In this document: positions 16,290-25,080 of the stretch, piece by piece
How the letters are laid out: each line of letters opens with the position of its first letter
Position numbering within the stretch: position 1 is the stretch's first letter
Assembly (NCBI GenBank): GCA_021732175.1
Contig: JAKFVP010000101.1
Location: 1 to 37,272 of the forward strand
Length of the DNA stretch: 37,272 bases
Reading direction: 5' to 3'
From: Bradyrhizobium sp.
GTDB taxonomy: Bacteria > Pseudomonadota > Alphaproteobacteria > Rhizobiales > Xanthobacteraceae
Translations under genes and position numbers: made by a program
Notes under the pieces: model-generated
Told to the model about the DNA's origin: nothing
Database searches by the model: none
The model's input: only the letters and a program-made list of their open reading frames with translations

Positions 16290-16607
16290 GACTCGTGTCG
16301 TCTCCTTTGCAGGTCGACTAAGCTAATCGAGATAAGTTCGTTCTCCGCAGGCGCCAGAGGGTTCGCAAATAAAGCCCGAGAAATGCATCTCGTACCCCGG
16401 CTCGCCTATTAAGTCCTGAGTCTTATATTTTGGTAGGCGGGCAGGGCAATCCACCAGTGGCCGAAGCTGGTACATGGCGGATCGAAACGCAGAGCTGGCT
16501 AGCTATATGCCGCAGGCGGACGGCATCGGAGATATTTGCAATGGAATGGAATCAGCGCCAACTTGGCCGGCAACGTCGGTAAATCGACTTCGCCGGCCAG
16601 AGACAGT
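16290..16607. other. 318-base gap upstream of the monooxygenase gene
   Basis: No credible gene is present in either direction. The stretch lies between the stop of the periplasmic binding protein and the monooxygenase start, both minus strand, so it probably holds the promoter of the monooxygenase or a leader of the long transport transcript. I looked for the AAC-N4-GTT operator pattern and did not find it. A weak symmetry around TAAG/CTTA at 16410-16425 is not convincing. Confidence 0.45.
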
Positions 16608-17855
16608 TCATTTTTGCGTCTCAGATTTGGCGAAGTCCGCCGACTGTTCCTTCACTACGCTCCAAACCTCGTCTTGAAAGCCAGCGATCCAATCGGTTTG
16701 TGCAACCCATTTCTCTCCATCCCACATTTCAATGCGTGTCTTGCCGCCGCCGCCATGATCCTGTGCCGTGACTGTAATAGGTGCAATCAGCCCGTTAGCA
16801 TCGTAATTTTTCAGACTCTCAAGACCAGTCTTAATTTTATCGGGTGTTAGCGGCCAGCCGCCATTCTTGATCGCAAGCCGTGCGCCTTCGAATGCGATCG
16901 AGTAGATCGCAAGACCAGTGTTGTAATAGACGTCCTCGGTAAATTTGCGATCACCGTTGCCTTTGCCCCTGTCGTAAAGCTCCTTGATAATCTGCTGAAC
17001 CAACGGCTGATATGAGCCGCCGGCGACGTTGGTGCCGCGTTTCAATCCCTTAGCGACATCGGGTCCAATATTCTTGATATCGACCTCGTTGAGCCAATTA
17101 ACAGCGATATACTTTTCAATCGAGATCCCATTGCGCTTCATCTCGCGCGATGCGATCACATGCATATTCGACAGGCTCCAGCTCACAATCCAGTCGGGGT
17201 TAAGACGACGGATCTGCGTCCATGCCGAGGCCTGATCGTTGCCCGGCAGCGGATACGGCACGAGCTGCAACTCGAAACCCTCCTTCTGCGCCAGCGTCTT
17301 CAGAATACCGATCGGTTCCTGTCCGAACGGATAATCGATATAAAAGAACGCGACCTTGACGCCCTTCAGATTTCCGCCGGACTTTTGTTTGATGTATTCA
17401 ATGTCATTGGCGGCCTGACCCCAGTAGGTCGGCCCGATCGGAAATACCCATTTGAACACGTTGCCATCGACCGCATCCCCTCGACCGACCAGTGACTGGA
17501 TCAGGATGTTGCCATCCTTCATAATGCGCGGAAGGACCGCGCGCGATACCGGCGTCGACAACATGTCGAACACCATCACGCCTTCGCGCTTCAAGCGTTC
17601 GTAGCATTCGATGCCGCGCTGCGGCTCGTTGCCGTGGTCCTGCACGATAATTTCGATCGGATGGCCTTCGAGACCTCCCTTCGCATTGAGAAGGTCGGCA
17701 TAGTCGCGCACAGCTTGGGCAATCTGCGGCGTGACGAACGTATAGGCCTTGCTCAGGTCATAGCACAGCGCGAAGCGCACAGGATCGGCCGCGGCTGCCG
17801 GCACGACGTTGAGCAGCGCCAACGCTAGTCCGCCTAGTATAGATAGTAATCTCAT
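16608..17855 (-). CDS. Periplasmic substrate-binding protein of Liv-type ABC transporter
   Basis: A 415-residue type I periplasmic binding protein (Peripla_BP_6/LivJ-like). The signal peptide has a hydrophobic core to about residue 18 and a likely cleavage after AAA near residue 23. The mature protein begins DPVRFALCYDLSKAY and carries the usual two-lobe pattern with the segment DHGNEPQRGIECYERL. It would bind the transported compound in the periplasm and deliver it to LivH-LivM. Homologues in Rhizobiales often bind aromatic or alicyclic acids rather than amino acids, and the CoA ligase in this operon supports a carboxylic acid ligand. It is the last transporter gene of the operon, 87 bases after livF. 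Confidence 0.9.
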   Translation of the reverse strand: MRLLSILGGLALALLNVVPAAAADPVRFALCYDLSKAYTFVTPQIAQAVRDYADLLNAKGGLEGHPIEIIVQDHGNEPQRGIECYERLKREGVMVFDMLSTPVSRAVLPRIMKDGNILIQSLVGRGDAVDGNVFKWVFPIGPTYWGQAANDIEYIKQKSGGNLKGVKVAFFYIDYPFGQEPIGILKTLAQKEGFELQLVPYPLPGNDQASAWTQIRRLNPDWIVSWSLSNMHVIASREMKRNGISIEKYIAVNWLNEVDIKNIGPDVAKGLKRGTNVAGGSYQPLVQQIIKELYDRGKGNGDRKFTEDVYYNTGLAIYSIAFEGARLAIKNGGWPLTPDKIKTGLESLKNYDANGLIAPITVTAQDHGGGGKTRIEMWDGEKWVAQTDWIAGFQDEVWSVVKEQSADFAKSETQK

Positions 17856-17942
17856 TTTAGCGATCCTTCCTTGGTTGACTGAGCGAACTCAGGAAATTCT
17901 TAATCATCCCAGCTTTATCGAACGACGCACATCTGGTGATCG

Positions 17943-18749
17943 TCAGGTCAGCCAACGTTTCCGCCGGCTATAATGTTTGATGTCACGAAAATTCTTGTTT
18001 TGCGCGCCTCCCAGGTAAAATTCCTGAATGTCGGGATTTTTCTTCAATGCAGCCGCACTGTCGTGCATCACGATGCGACCGCTTTCGATCAGATAGCCGT
18101 GGGAGACAATTTCGAGCGCGGCAATGGCGTTCTGCTCAACCAGCAATATCGAAAGTCCTTCATCGCGGTTGATGCGGCCGAGGATCTGGAAGATCTCAGC
18201 CACGAGAAAAGGAGCCAGTCCCAGGCTGGGTTCGTCGAGCATCAATAGTTTTGGCTGGGTCATCAGAGCACGGCCGATTGCGAGCATTTGCTGTTCGCCG
18301 CCGGAGAGATAACCCGACGCGACGGTCCGGCGCTCGTGCAGACGTGGGAAATAACTGTAAACCCGGTCCTTGTTGCGGTTCATGTCCTGGCGGCTATGCA
18401 ACGCCGAAGCCGCGATCAAGTTTTCGTCGGGCGTGAGATGTTCGAACACCCGACGCCCTTCGAGCACGTGGGCGATCCCCAGCTTGACGCGGTCCTGCGG
18501 CATCAGGCCGCCAAGGCTTTGGCCGCGGAACTGCAATTCGCCCCGCCGCACCTCGCCCCGCTCGGCCGTGAGCAAACCGCTGATCGATTTCAGCGTCGTA
18601 CTCTTTCCCGCGCCATTGGCGCCGAGCAGGGCCACCATTCCGCCCTCGGGCACATCGATCGAAACACCTTTGATCGCAAGCGAAACGTGGTCGTAGACGA
18701 CCTCAATATTGTTGAGGGACAGTATCTTAGCGGCAATGGGTGCATTCAT
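17943..18749 (-). CDS. livF: LivF-type ABC transporter ATP-binding protein
   Basis: A 268-residue ATPase. I chose the ATG at 18749, preceded by GGGAAG, because the longer frame from 18794 overlaps livM and adds residues unlike the family. It has Walker A GANGAGKST, the signature LSGGEQQM and Walker B LLMLDEPSLGL, as in LivF proteins. The C-terminal extension ending in basic KHYSRRKRWL is seen in some rhizobial LivF homologues. With LivG it forms the ATPase pair of a high-affinity permease. It follows livM by 17 bases. Confidence 0.92.
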   Translation of the reverse strand: MNAPIAAKILSLNNIEVVYDHVSLAIKGVSIDVPEGGMVALLGANGAGKSTTLKSISGLLTAERGEVRRGELQFRGQSLGGLMPQDRVKLGIAHVLEGRRVFEHLTPDENLIAASALHSRQDMNRNKDRVYSYFPRLHERRTVASGYLSGGEQQMLAIGRALMTQPKLLMLDEPSLGLAPFLVAEIFQILGRINRDEGLSILLVEQNAIAALEIVSHGYLIESGRIVMHDSAAALKKNPDIQEFYLGGAQNKNFRDIKHYSRRKRWLT

Positions 18750-18766
18750 GGCGTTCGTGCTTCCCG

Positions 18767-19840
18767 CTATTTCTTCGTGTAGCCGAAAGGCCATACCAGA
18801 AGATAGTCCCGAATGTTGTTGTAGATCTTCCCAAGCCCCAGCGGTTCAATCAGGAGAAACCCGATAATAAGCGCGCCATAGAAAGCTTGGGGTAGATGAG
18901 CCAGAGTTTCGATACCCAGCGAGAACCCGAACTTGGTTGCCGCCCAGGAGATGAAACTGTTCATAACGCCCGGCATCAGCAGAATGAACGCGGCGCCGAA
19001 ATAACTGCCGATGATGCTGCCCAGCCCGCCCACGATGACCATCGCCAACGCCTGAATTGAGACGTCGACGGAAAACTGCTCGGGGGTTACGGCATGGTAA
19101 AATGTACCGATCAGGATGGCTCCGCTCACGCCACCGATGAACGAGGATGTCGCGAACGCCACCAGTTTGAAGTAGAAGCTGTTCACGCCGATGACCGCGG
19201 CTGCGTAATCTTTCTCCCGAACAGCGACCAGAGCGCGGCCGAGCGCGGTGCGCCGCAGATTGAGCATGAAGGACGTAACCAGCACGCACCAGACGAGGGC
19301 GACGTAATAGAGTCCTGCATCGGAGGTGACAGCCCAGCCCAGCAGGCGGATGTCAGGTGCCTGCAACGTGGCCTGTGTGCCGCCGCTGATCGCGGGTACG
19401 TGCGAAATCGTCCAGTCCATCACGAACTGCAAGGCGAGCGTGCTGAGCGCCAGATACAGGCCTTTCACGCGCAGTGCGGCAAAAGCGAACACACTTCCGA
19501 TAACCGCTGCTGTTATTCCCGCGAGGACGATGGCAATCTCCCACGGTATGCCCGCCCTTGTGGCATGAACCGCGGCGTAGGCGCCGATTCCCATCACCGC
19601 TGCGTAGCCCAAATGAAATTGCCCCGCCCATCCGAGGATCAAATTGAGACCGAGCGCGCCCGCAGTCCAGACAAGCCAAGGCAGCAAGTAACTGCTGAGA
19701 TAAAGCGTGTTCATGTAGATCGGCGCGGCCAGCGCCAGCAATAGCAGAATACCAATCATCCATCGATCGGCGGGGATCGGAAACAGTGCGCGGTCGGCGC
19801 TGTAATCCGTATGAAAAATCCCGGCTTGACGGAATAGCAT
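18767..19840 (-). CDS. livM: LivM-type ABC transporter permease
   Basis: A 357-residue integral membrane permease with about eight to ten hydrophobic helices. It contains the LivM/BPD_transp_2 segments LNLILGWAGQFHLGYAAVMGIG and GRALVAVREKDYAAAVIGVN, the cytoplasmic loop that contacts the ATPases. It pairs with LivH to form the channel. Its start lies four bases after the livH stop, so the two are probably translationally coupled. Confidence 0.93.
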   Translation of the reverse strand: MLFRQAGIFHTDYSADRALFPIPADRWMIGILLLLALAAPIYMNTLYLSSYLLPWLVWTAGALGLNLILGWAGQFHLGYAAVMGIGAYAAVHATRAGIPWEIAIVLAGITAAVIGSVFAFAALRVKGLYLALSTLALQFVMDWTISHVPAISGGTQATLQAPDIRLLGWAVTSDAGLYYVALVWCVLVTSFMLNLRRTALGRALVAVREKDYAAAVIGVNSFYFKLVAFATSSFIGGVSGAILIGTFYHAVTPEQFSVDVSIQALAMVIVGGLGSIIGSYFGAAFILLMPGVMNSFISWAATKFGFSLGIETLAHLPQAFYGALIIGFLLIEPLGLGKIYNNIRDYLLVWPFGYTKK

Positions 19841-19844
19841 GATC

Positions 19845-20732
19845 CTAGACCCTCTCGATGTCGTGGCGACCGAAAAGTCCGTGCGGTCGGATCAAGATGG
19901 TCAGGATCAGCATTGCCGCATCGACAAGATCGCGACTCGCGCCACCCAACAGGGGATCGAGAACGCTGGATGCAATTCCCTCGACGACGCCGAGCAGGAC
20001 GCCGGCGAGCAACGCGCCTCCTATACTGTCCAGTCCGCCCAAAACGGCTACGGTCACGCCCTTGAGCAGCAGTTGCGCGAGCGATTGATCGACGCCCTGT
20101 ACCGAACTCCAGAGCACACCGGCAATCGTCGCGACCACCGCCGACATGGCCCAAGACAGCGCGACGCCGCGCTCGACCGAAATGCCGACCGACCAGGCCG
20201 CCGTATAATCATCGGAAATCGCACGCAAAACCACACCCATCCGGCTCCGGAAGAACAGCACGAAAAAACCGAACATCGCAATTGTGACCACCGCTCCAAA
20301 AGCGTAAGCACGATTGATCAATAATGGACCGAGAAAAAGCGGGGCATCGCTGATGCCCAGATTCATGGGTCGCGTGGTACCGCCCCAAATGGTCATCGAG
20401 CCGGCTCGCAGGAAAATCTCCAGGCCAAGCGTCATCATCAGGATCATGATGATGGGGCGGCCGGCGAGGCGCCGCAGCGCCACCCGTTCGATGGCCATTC
20501 CGATGATGAACATTGTTATGATCGCCAGCGAAATCGCGGCCCAGATCGGTGCGCCCGCGCTGTTGGCGAACGCGAGCAGGACATAAGCGGCCAGCATCGT
20601 CATCGAGCCCTGTGCAAGATTAGGCACCGATGACGATTTGTAGATCAGGACGATTCCCATCGCGACAAGTGAATACATCAAGCCAATAAGCGCGCCGTTG
20701 GCAGCAGATTCCATCAACGATATCGCGTCCAT
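19845..20732 (-). CDS. livH: LivH-type ABC transporter permease
   Basis: A 295-residue permease with about eight transmembrane helices. The N terminus (ANGALIGLMYSLVAMGIVLIYKS) and the loop RAISDDYTAAWSVGI are typical of LivH. The C-terminal part has the family pattern AVLGGLDSIGGALLAGVLLG. It works with LivM as the membrane channel. It begins three bases after the stop of the upstream CoA ligase gene, tying import to activation in one transcript. Confidence 0.93.
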   Translation of the reverse strand: MDAISLMESAANGALIGLMYSLVAMGIVLIYKSSSVPNLAQGSMTMLAAYVLLAFANSAGAPIWAAISLAIITMFIIGMAIERVALRRLAGRPIIMILMMTLGLEIFLRAGSMTIWGGTTRPMNLGISDAPLFLGPLLINRAYAFGAVVTIAMFGFFVLFFRSRMGVVLRAISDDYTAAWSVGISVERGVALSWAMSAVVATIAGVLWSSVQGVDQSLAQLLLKGVTVAVLGGLDSIGGALLAGVLLGVVEGIASSVLDPLLGGASRDLVDAAMLILTILIRPHGLFGRHDIERV

Positions 20733-20735
20733 TCT

Positions 20736-22667
20736 TCAGGCCTCCTGTACCGACAGTGTGCGTTCGATGACGCCGACTTCGCCTGACTCGTAGCTGACCT
20801 TTGCCTTCATCAGCACTGTGTTTTGATGCCCGTAGATGGCGTCGATGATCGGTTTGTAGCGCTCCTCCACGACGTTACGTCGAATCTTTCGGGTTCTGGT
20901 GATTTCGCCGTCGTCGGCATCGAATTCCTTGTGCAGGCAGACGAATTTCCGCAACTGCAAGCCGTGCGGCAGTGCACTGTTAACGTGCTTCACCGCGGCG
21001 GCGATCAGGGCGATGACCTGCGGCTTCTGCGACAGGTCGGCATAGGAGATGTAGGAAATGCCGCGCAGTTCGGCCCAAAGGCCGACAGCTTCCTTGTCGA
21101 TGCAAATAATGGCTGACAGCGTATCGCGGCCGCTTCCGAGTACCGCAGCATCCTTAATGTACGGACTGAACTTGAGCCGGTTCTCAATATAGTTGGGAAT
21201 ATAGCGCTCGCCCTTCGCGGTGTGCACGATGTCCGACAGGCGCCCCAGCACCACGAGGTGCCCGTCAGGTTCGAGGTAACCTGCATCTCCGGTGTGTAAC
21301 CAGCCGTCTTCGAGGCTTTCGCGCGTGGCCTCGTCCTGCTTGAAGTATCCGCTGAACACGCTGCCCGAGCGGACCAGGATTTCGCCGGCGTCGCTTATCC
21401 GGATATCGACGCCCGGCAGGGGACGTCCGACGGTGTGGAGCCTTACCTCGTTGAGATCCTGGATGGCATTGTAGGCACTGGTTTCAGTCTGGCCATAGAG
21501 TTGGCGCAATTTGATGCCGAGCGCGCGGTAAAAGACGAACGTATCCTCGCCCATCGCTTCACCGCCGGTGAAGGCGCCACGCAGCCGGGTCAGGCCGAAT
21601 TGGTCCTTGATCGGTCCATAGACCAGCCACTCGCCTATTGGGCTCAACAACCACTGCTTGAGTGTCGGCTGACCGCCTTCGAGCTTGCGTTTTTCGGCTG
21701 AAATGGCCAACGCCATAAAAAACTTGTAGACCAGCCTCTTCAGCCACGAGGAATCTTCCATGCGCACCTGGATGGTGGTCAATAGATTGTCCCAGCTGCG
21801 CGGTGCGGCCAGATAGAAAGTCGGCGCAATCTCGCGCAGGTTTTGCAGCACGGTCTCCTGCCGCTCTGGAATATTGATCGTGAAGTGCAGGGCGATTCCG
21901 GCGCCCATCGTCACCGCGAAGTCGCCAACCCAGGCCATCGGCAGATAGGCCAGAATGCTCTCGCCGAACTGGAACGCTCCGCCTCGATAGGCATTTCGAA
22001 CGCCGGCCAACAGGTTACGATGCGACAGCACCACCCCCTTGGGCTTGCCGGTGCTCCCGGAGGAATGCACGAACACGGCCGGGCCCTCGGGCTGCGCGCG
22101 GGCGATCAGCTCGTTTCGGAGATTGGGGTTGCGGATGACTAGCTCCGCGCCCTTTGCCTGAAGCGTGTCCCATGAGATCAGGCCTGGATTGGCGTAAGCG
22201 GCCAGTCCACGCGGATCGTCGTAGATAATATGCTCGATCGTCGCGCCTTGCTCGCGCAGATCGAGTATTTTGTCCACTTGTTCCTGGTCTTCGGCCAGCG
22301 CGAAACGCGCGCCCGCCTCATGAACGAAGTGGCGAATTTCATCGAGGGTTGCATCGGGGAAGGCCGGCATCGCGTACCCACCGAGGGCGCCAGCGGCCAG
22401 CATCCCCGCGTAGAGCCGAGGGCGGTTGTCGCCCAGCACCAGCATGACGTCGCCCGCCTTGAAATCCAGTTCTTCGAGACCAGCGGCGCAGCAAAGCACG
22501 ATCTCGAGCAGCTGCTGCCACGTCGTCTGATTCCAGATGCCCTTGTCTTTCTCGCGCATCGCGACACGATCGGGAAAGACTTCGGCATTCTGCGCCAGAA
22601 CGCGGATCAGCGTGGTATCGGTTTCGAAATTCCAGGCCAAGGCCGGTTCAGCGCGCGACATGCGCAC
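20736..22667 (-). CDS. Long-chain-type acyl-CoA synthetase (AMP-forming) embedded in transport operon
   Basis: A 643-residue member of the adenylate-forming family, long-chain (FadD15/FAA-like) subgroup. It has the phosphate loop SSGSTGKPKGVV, the motif YGQTETSAY, the hinge region GWLHTGDAGYLEPDGH and the C-terminal TRTRKIRR, which supplies the usual lysine. It activates a carboxylic acid to its CoA ester using ATP. It overlaps the end of livG by 20 bases and is followed by livH, so substrate trapping is coupled to uptake. Comparable transporter-ligase clusters in Rhodopseudomonas and Bradyrhizobium handle aromatic or hydroxycinnamic acids. Here the substrate is probably the imported acid. 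Confidence 0.9.
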   Translation of the reverse strand: MRMSRAEPALAWNFETDTTLIRVLAQNAEVFPDRVAMREKDKGIWNQTTWQQLLEIVLCCAAGLEELDFKAGDVMLVLGDNRPRLYAGMLAAGALGGYAMPAFPDATLDEIRHFVHEAGARFALAEDQEQVDKILDLREQGATIEHIIYDDPRGLAAYANPGLISWDTLQAKGAELVIRNPNLRNELIARAQPEGPAVFVHSSGSTGKPKGVVLSHRNLLAGVRNAYRGGAFQFGESILAYLPMAWVGDFAVTMGAGIALHFTINIPERQETVLQNLREIAPTFYLAAPRSWDNLLTTIQVRMEDSSWLKRLVYKFFMALAISAEKRKLEGGQPTLKQWLLSPIGEWLVYGPIKDQFGLTRLRGAFTGGEAMGEDTFVFYRALGIKLRQLYGQTETSAYNAIQDLNEVRLHTVGRPLPGVDIRISDAGEILVRSGSVFSGYFKQDEATRESLEDGWLHTGDAGYLEPDGHLVVLGRLSDIVHTAKGERYIPNYIENRLKFSPYIKDAAVLGSGRDTLSAIICIDKEAVGLWAELRGISYISYADLSQKPQVIALIAAAVKHVNSALPHGLQLRKFVCLHKEFDADDGEITRTRKIRRNVVEERYKPIIDAIYGHQNTVLMKAKVSYESGEVGVIERTLSVQEA

Positions 22668-23448
22668 CCCCGATGTATGCCTCGATCACCCTTGGGTCGG
22701 CGACGACGTCGGCCGGCACGCCGCTGCCGATCATTTCGCCATAGTTCAACGCCAGCATGCGATCGCAAATGCCCGTGATGACGTCCATGTGGTGCTCGAT
22801 CAGCAGCACGGTGACATTGCGTTCATCGCGTGCATCCAGGATGAAGCGCGCCATGTATTCCTTTTCTTCCTGGTTCATCCCCGCCATCGGCTCGTCGAGG
22901 ATAAGGAAGCTGGGCTCGGCGGCCAAAGCGCGCGCCAATTCGACCCGCTTCTTCAGGCCGATCGGAATCCCGTCGACCAGTTCGTCGCGTACGCCTTCAA
23001 GCTGCAGAAAATCGATCACGTCTTCGACCGCGGCGCGGTTCAACGTCTCGTCGCTGCGGGCAAGCCACCAATAGAGCGCCGTACGTCCTACACTGGGTTT
23101 CATGTGAATGTGACGGCCCAGAAGGATGTTATCGAGTACGCTCATACCATTGAAGAGCGCCAGGTTCTGGAAGGTGCGGGCAACTCCCAACGTCGCGACA
23201 TAGTGTGGCGCCAGGCCCGTGATGTCCCGGCCGTTCAGCAGAATATGTCCACGCTGTGGCGGATAAAATCCGGTGATTGCGTTGGTGAGGGTGGTCTTGC
23301 CGCATCCGTTGGGGCCGACAAGGCCGAATATCTCGCCGCGCTCGATCCGCATATCGATTCCGTTCAGCGCGACAATGCCGCTAAAGCGTCGCTCGACAGA
23401 CCGGCATTCGAGTACTGGGGCGTCGCCGCCGCGATCCTTGAGGGTCAA
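22648..23448 (-). CDS. livG: LivG-type ABC transporter ATP-binding protein
   Basis: A 266-residue ATPase and the first gene of the transport operon. Visible motifs are Walker A GPNGCGKTT, Walker B FLILDEPMAGM and the LivG-specific switch region VLLIEHHMDVI. A degenerate ABC signature lies in the KKRVELARALA segment. The family also carries the characteristic ARTFQNLALF Q-loop. Its start is 53 bases downstream of the operator-like palindrome at 23501-23514. A 20-base overlap with the ligase gene indicates coupling. Confidence 0.93.
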   Translation of the reverse strand: MTLKDRGGDAPVLECRSVERRFSGIVALNGIDMRIERGEIFGLVGPNGCGKTTLTNAITGFYPPQRGHILLNGRDITGLAPHYVATLGVARTFQNLALFNGMSVLDNILLGRHIHMKPSVGRTALYWWLARSDETLNRAAVEDVIDFLQLEGVRDELVDGIPIGLKKRVELARALAAEPSFLILDEPMAGMNQEEKEYMARFILDARDERNVTVLLIEHHMDVITGICDRMLALNYGEMIGSGVPADVVADPRVIEAYIGGAHVAR

Positions 23449-23500
23449 CTTGAATCCCGTTTGAAGGTCAATCTGTTAAGAACACTTTCAGTTTCCAAAT

Positions 23501-23514
23501 CTAACGTCTGTTAG
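23501..23514. promoter_or_regulatory. Operator-like palindrome, site 2 (livG operon)
   Basis: CTAACGTCTGTTAG is a perfect inverted repeat with 5-base arms around four bases, and fits the shared pattern C(T/G)AAC-N4-GTT(A/C)G. It lies in the 122-base gap between the thioesterase stop (23571) and the livG start (23448), where a promoter for the transport operon is expected. I could not assign convincing -35/-10 boxes. Confidence 0.55.
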
Positions 23515-23570
23515 GCATTTGGGCAACTGAAGAATGGTGCGTTGCAATTGGCCAAACGACCGTACACGCC

Positions 23571-23993
23571 TCATTGTGCGAGATATGCGCCCCGCCCACT
23601 GGCTAAGAGAACTCGGCTGGTATCGGTCACGCGTACGTCGGCAGTGCTTATCCGGCGCCCCAGTTTGACCACCATGCCGCGAGCGAGAACTGTCCCGCGG
23701 GTGGCCGGCCGATGATAATCGACCCGAAGATCTGCCGTAGCACTTACAATACCCCCGGCTGCGCGAACGGCGTAAAGGCCCGTTAAATCGATCAGGGCTG
23801 CCAGGATTCCACCGTGAGTTGCTTCGATTGCAGTATTGGCAACAAATTCCTCGCGCCAAGGTAGAGAAATTTCGATTTGTTCACGAGCGACCATGATGGC
23901 TTTCAATCCCAGCCACCGGTGGAACGGCGAAATCATCAACGCCTTTTGAAATTCAGCAATAGTCTCTTCGTTGGGGGGGCCAGTCTCATTCAC
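23571..23993 (-). CDS. PaaI-like hotdog thioesterase
   Basis: A 140-residue hotdog-fold protein with the PaaI-type motif THGGILAALIDLTGLYAV around the central helix and a DYHRPATRG strand near residue 92. PaaI-type enzymes hydrolyse aberrant or dead-end acyl-CoA esters and recycle CoA. The ATG overlaps no gene; it lies 117 bases after the alpha/beta hydrolase. It is the last gene of the probable long operon that begins at 33995. Its role is most likely rescue of stalled CoA intermediates. Confidence 0.83.
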   Translation of the reverse strand: MNETGPPNEETIAEFQKALMISPFHRWLGLKAIMVAREQIEISLPWREEFVANTAIEATHGGILAALIDLTGLYAVRAAGGIVSATADLRVDYHRPATRGTVLARGMVVKLGRRISTADVRVTDTSRVLLASGRGAYLAQ

Positions 23994-24110
23994 TCGTTCG
24001 CTCCTATGTATTTTCTTTCAGCAATCAAGCACTGACATGCCACCACCGGCTATCACTGGTTCATTCCTTCGACAAAGCTCTCACAAAATGGGTCGACTTC
24101 GATTGCGGGG

Positions 24111-24995
24111 CTAATCGTCGCGTGTATCGCCATTACGTTGTGATATCTGCGGTCCTCGAAAGAAACTGACGACGGCCTCAGTAAATGCATCATTTCGATC
24201 GCCAACGACCATATGACCCGCGCCGGCAATATCGGTGTACGCAGAGTGGGGAGCAAGTCGAAGAAACTCTTGCGCAGCATCCACGCTTACCAAATTGCTT
24301 GATCCTCCACGTATCAGGTGAATCGGCAGCTTAAGGTTTTTGGCAGCGTCGGTCAGTCGGTTTTCGGACTGGCCCACTTTGCCATTTGTCACAGAAGTTA
24401 TGAAGCGCGGATCCCAGTGCCAGCGAAGACGTCCGTCATCGCATCGTCTCAAATAGCGGTCGAGGCTCTCCGAGCCTTTCCGTCGCCGTCGATTTGGCAA
24501 ATAGTTGGCGATCGCCTCGGCGGCTTCATCGGGCGAAGCAAAGCCGTCCGCCAAATGTGCCCTCATGAAATCCAGGACGTGCGCAACGCCGACCGGCTCC
24601 ATATTTGGTGTAATATCTACAAGCGTAAGCGAAGTGAAGGATCCTGAGCGAAGTTCACCTTCGGCTATCAAGCCCGCCAGGCCGCCGAGGGAAGCGCCGA
24701 CGAGAGCTGGTTTCTCGTCTAGTTGATCAGACATCGCAAGGAGATCCATCGCAAAGTCGTCGAGTTGGTAAGAGCCCGATGGCGACCATGCACTTTCCCC
24801 GTGGCCACGCAAATCCATCGCAATTGCACTATATCCTGCCTGCATCAAGGCCCGTGCAGTTCGAGTCCACGCCAAGCGGGTCTGGCCCCCTCCGTGCGCC
24901 AGCAAAATCGGCGAACCCTCACCAAACACGTCGGCTACAATCGCGTGTCCCTGAGCCCCGCAAAAAATCTTCTGTTTTTTCACTTGCGTCCTCAA
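24111..24995 (-). CDS. Alpha/beta-fold hydrolase
   Basis: A 294-residue serine hydrolase of the alpha/beta fold. It has the oxyanion segment LLAHGGGQTRLAW (31-43), DLRGHGES (61-68), a nucleophile elbow GASLGG with Ser102, and a C-terminal AGAGHMV histidine. The elbow replaces the usual His before Ser with Ala, as in some C-C or ester hydrolases. It lies between the CoA ligase (85 bases upstream) and the thioesterase (117 bases downstream), all minus strand. Possible roles are lactone, ester or CoA-ester hydrolysis. It is not closely similar by eye to the hydrolase at 13401. Confidence 0.83.
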   Translation of the reverse strand: MRTQVKKQKIFCGAQGHAIVADVFGEGSPILLAHGGGQTRLAWTRTARALMQAGYSAIAMDLRGHGESAWSPSGSYQLDDFAMDLLAMSDQLDEKPALVGASLGGLAGLIAEGELRSGSFTSLTLVDITPNMEPVGVAHVLDFMRAHLADGFASPDEAAEAIANYLPNRRRRKGSESLDRYLRRCDDGRLRWHWDPRFITSVTNGKVGQSENRLTDAAKNLKLPIHLIRGGSSNLVSVDAAQEFLRLAPHSAYTDIAGAGHMVVGDRNDAFTEAVVSFFRGPQISQRNGDTRDD

Positions 24996-25080
24996 CTATC
25001 GTCACACCGCGCTCAAGTTGTTCCTTATTGAAACGGCACCTCGAAATAACGCGCAACACCTGGCAATCGCCAAGTCCTCT

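Noticed and set aside
22537..23514. 325-codon plus-strand frame opposite livG
   Set aside because: Antisense to intact ABC ATPase motifs and ends within the operator-like palindrome.
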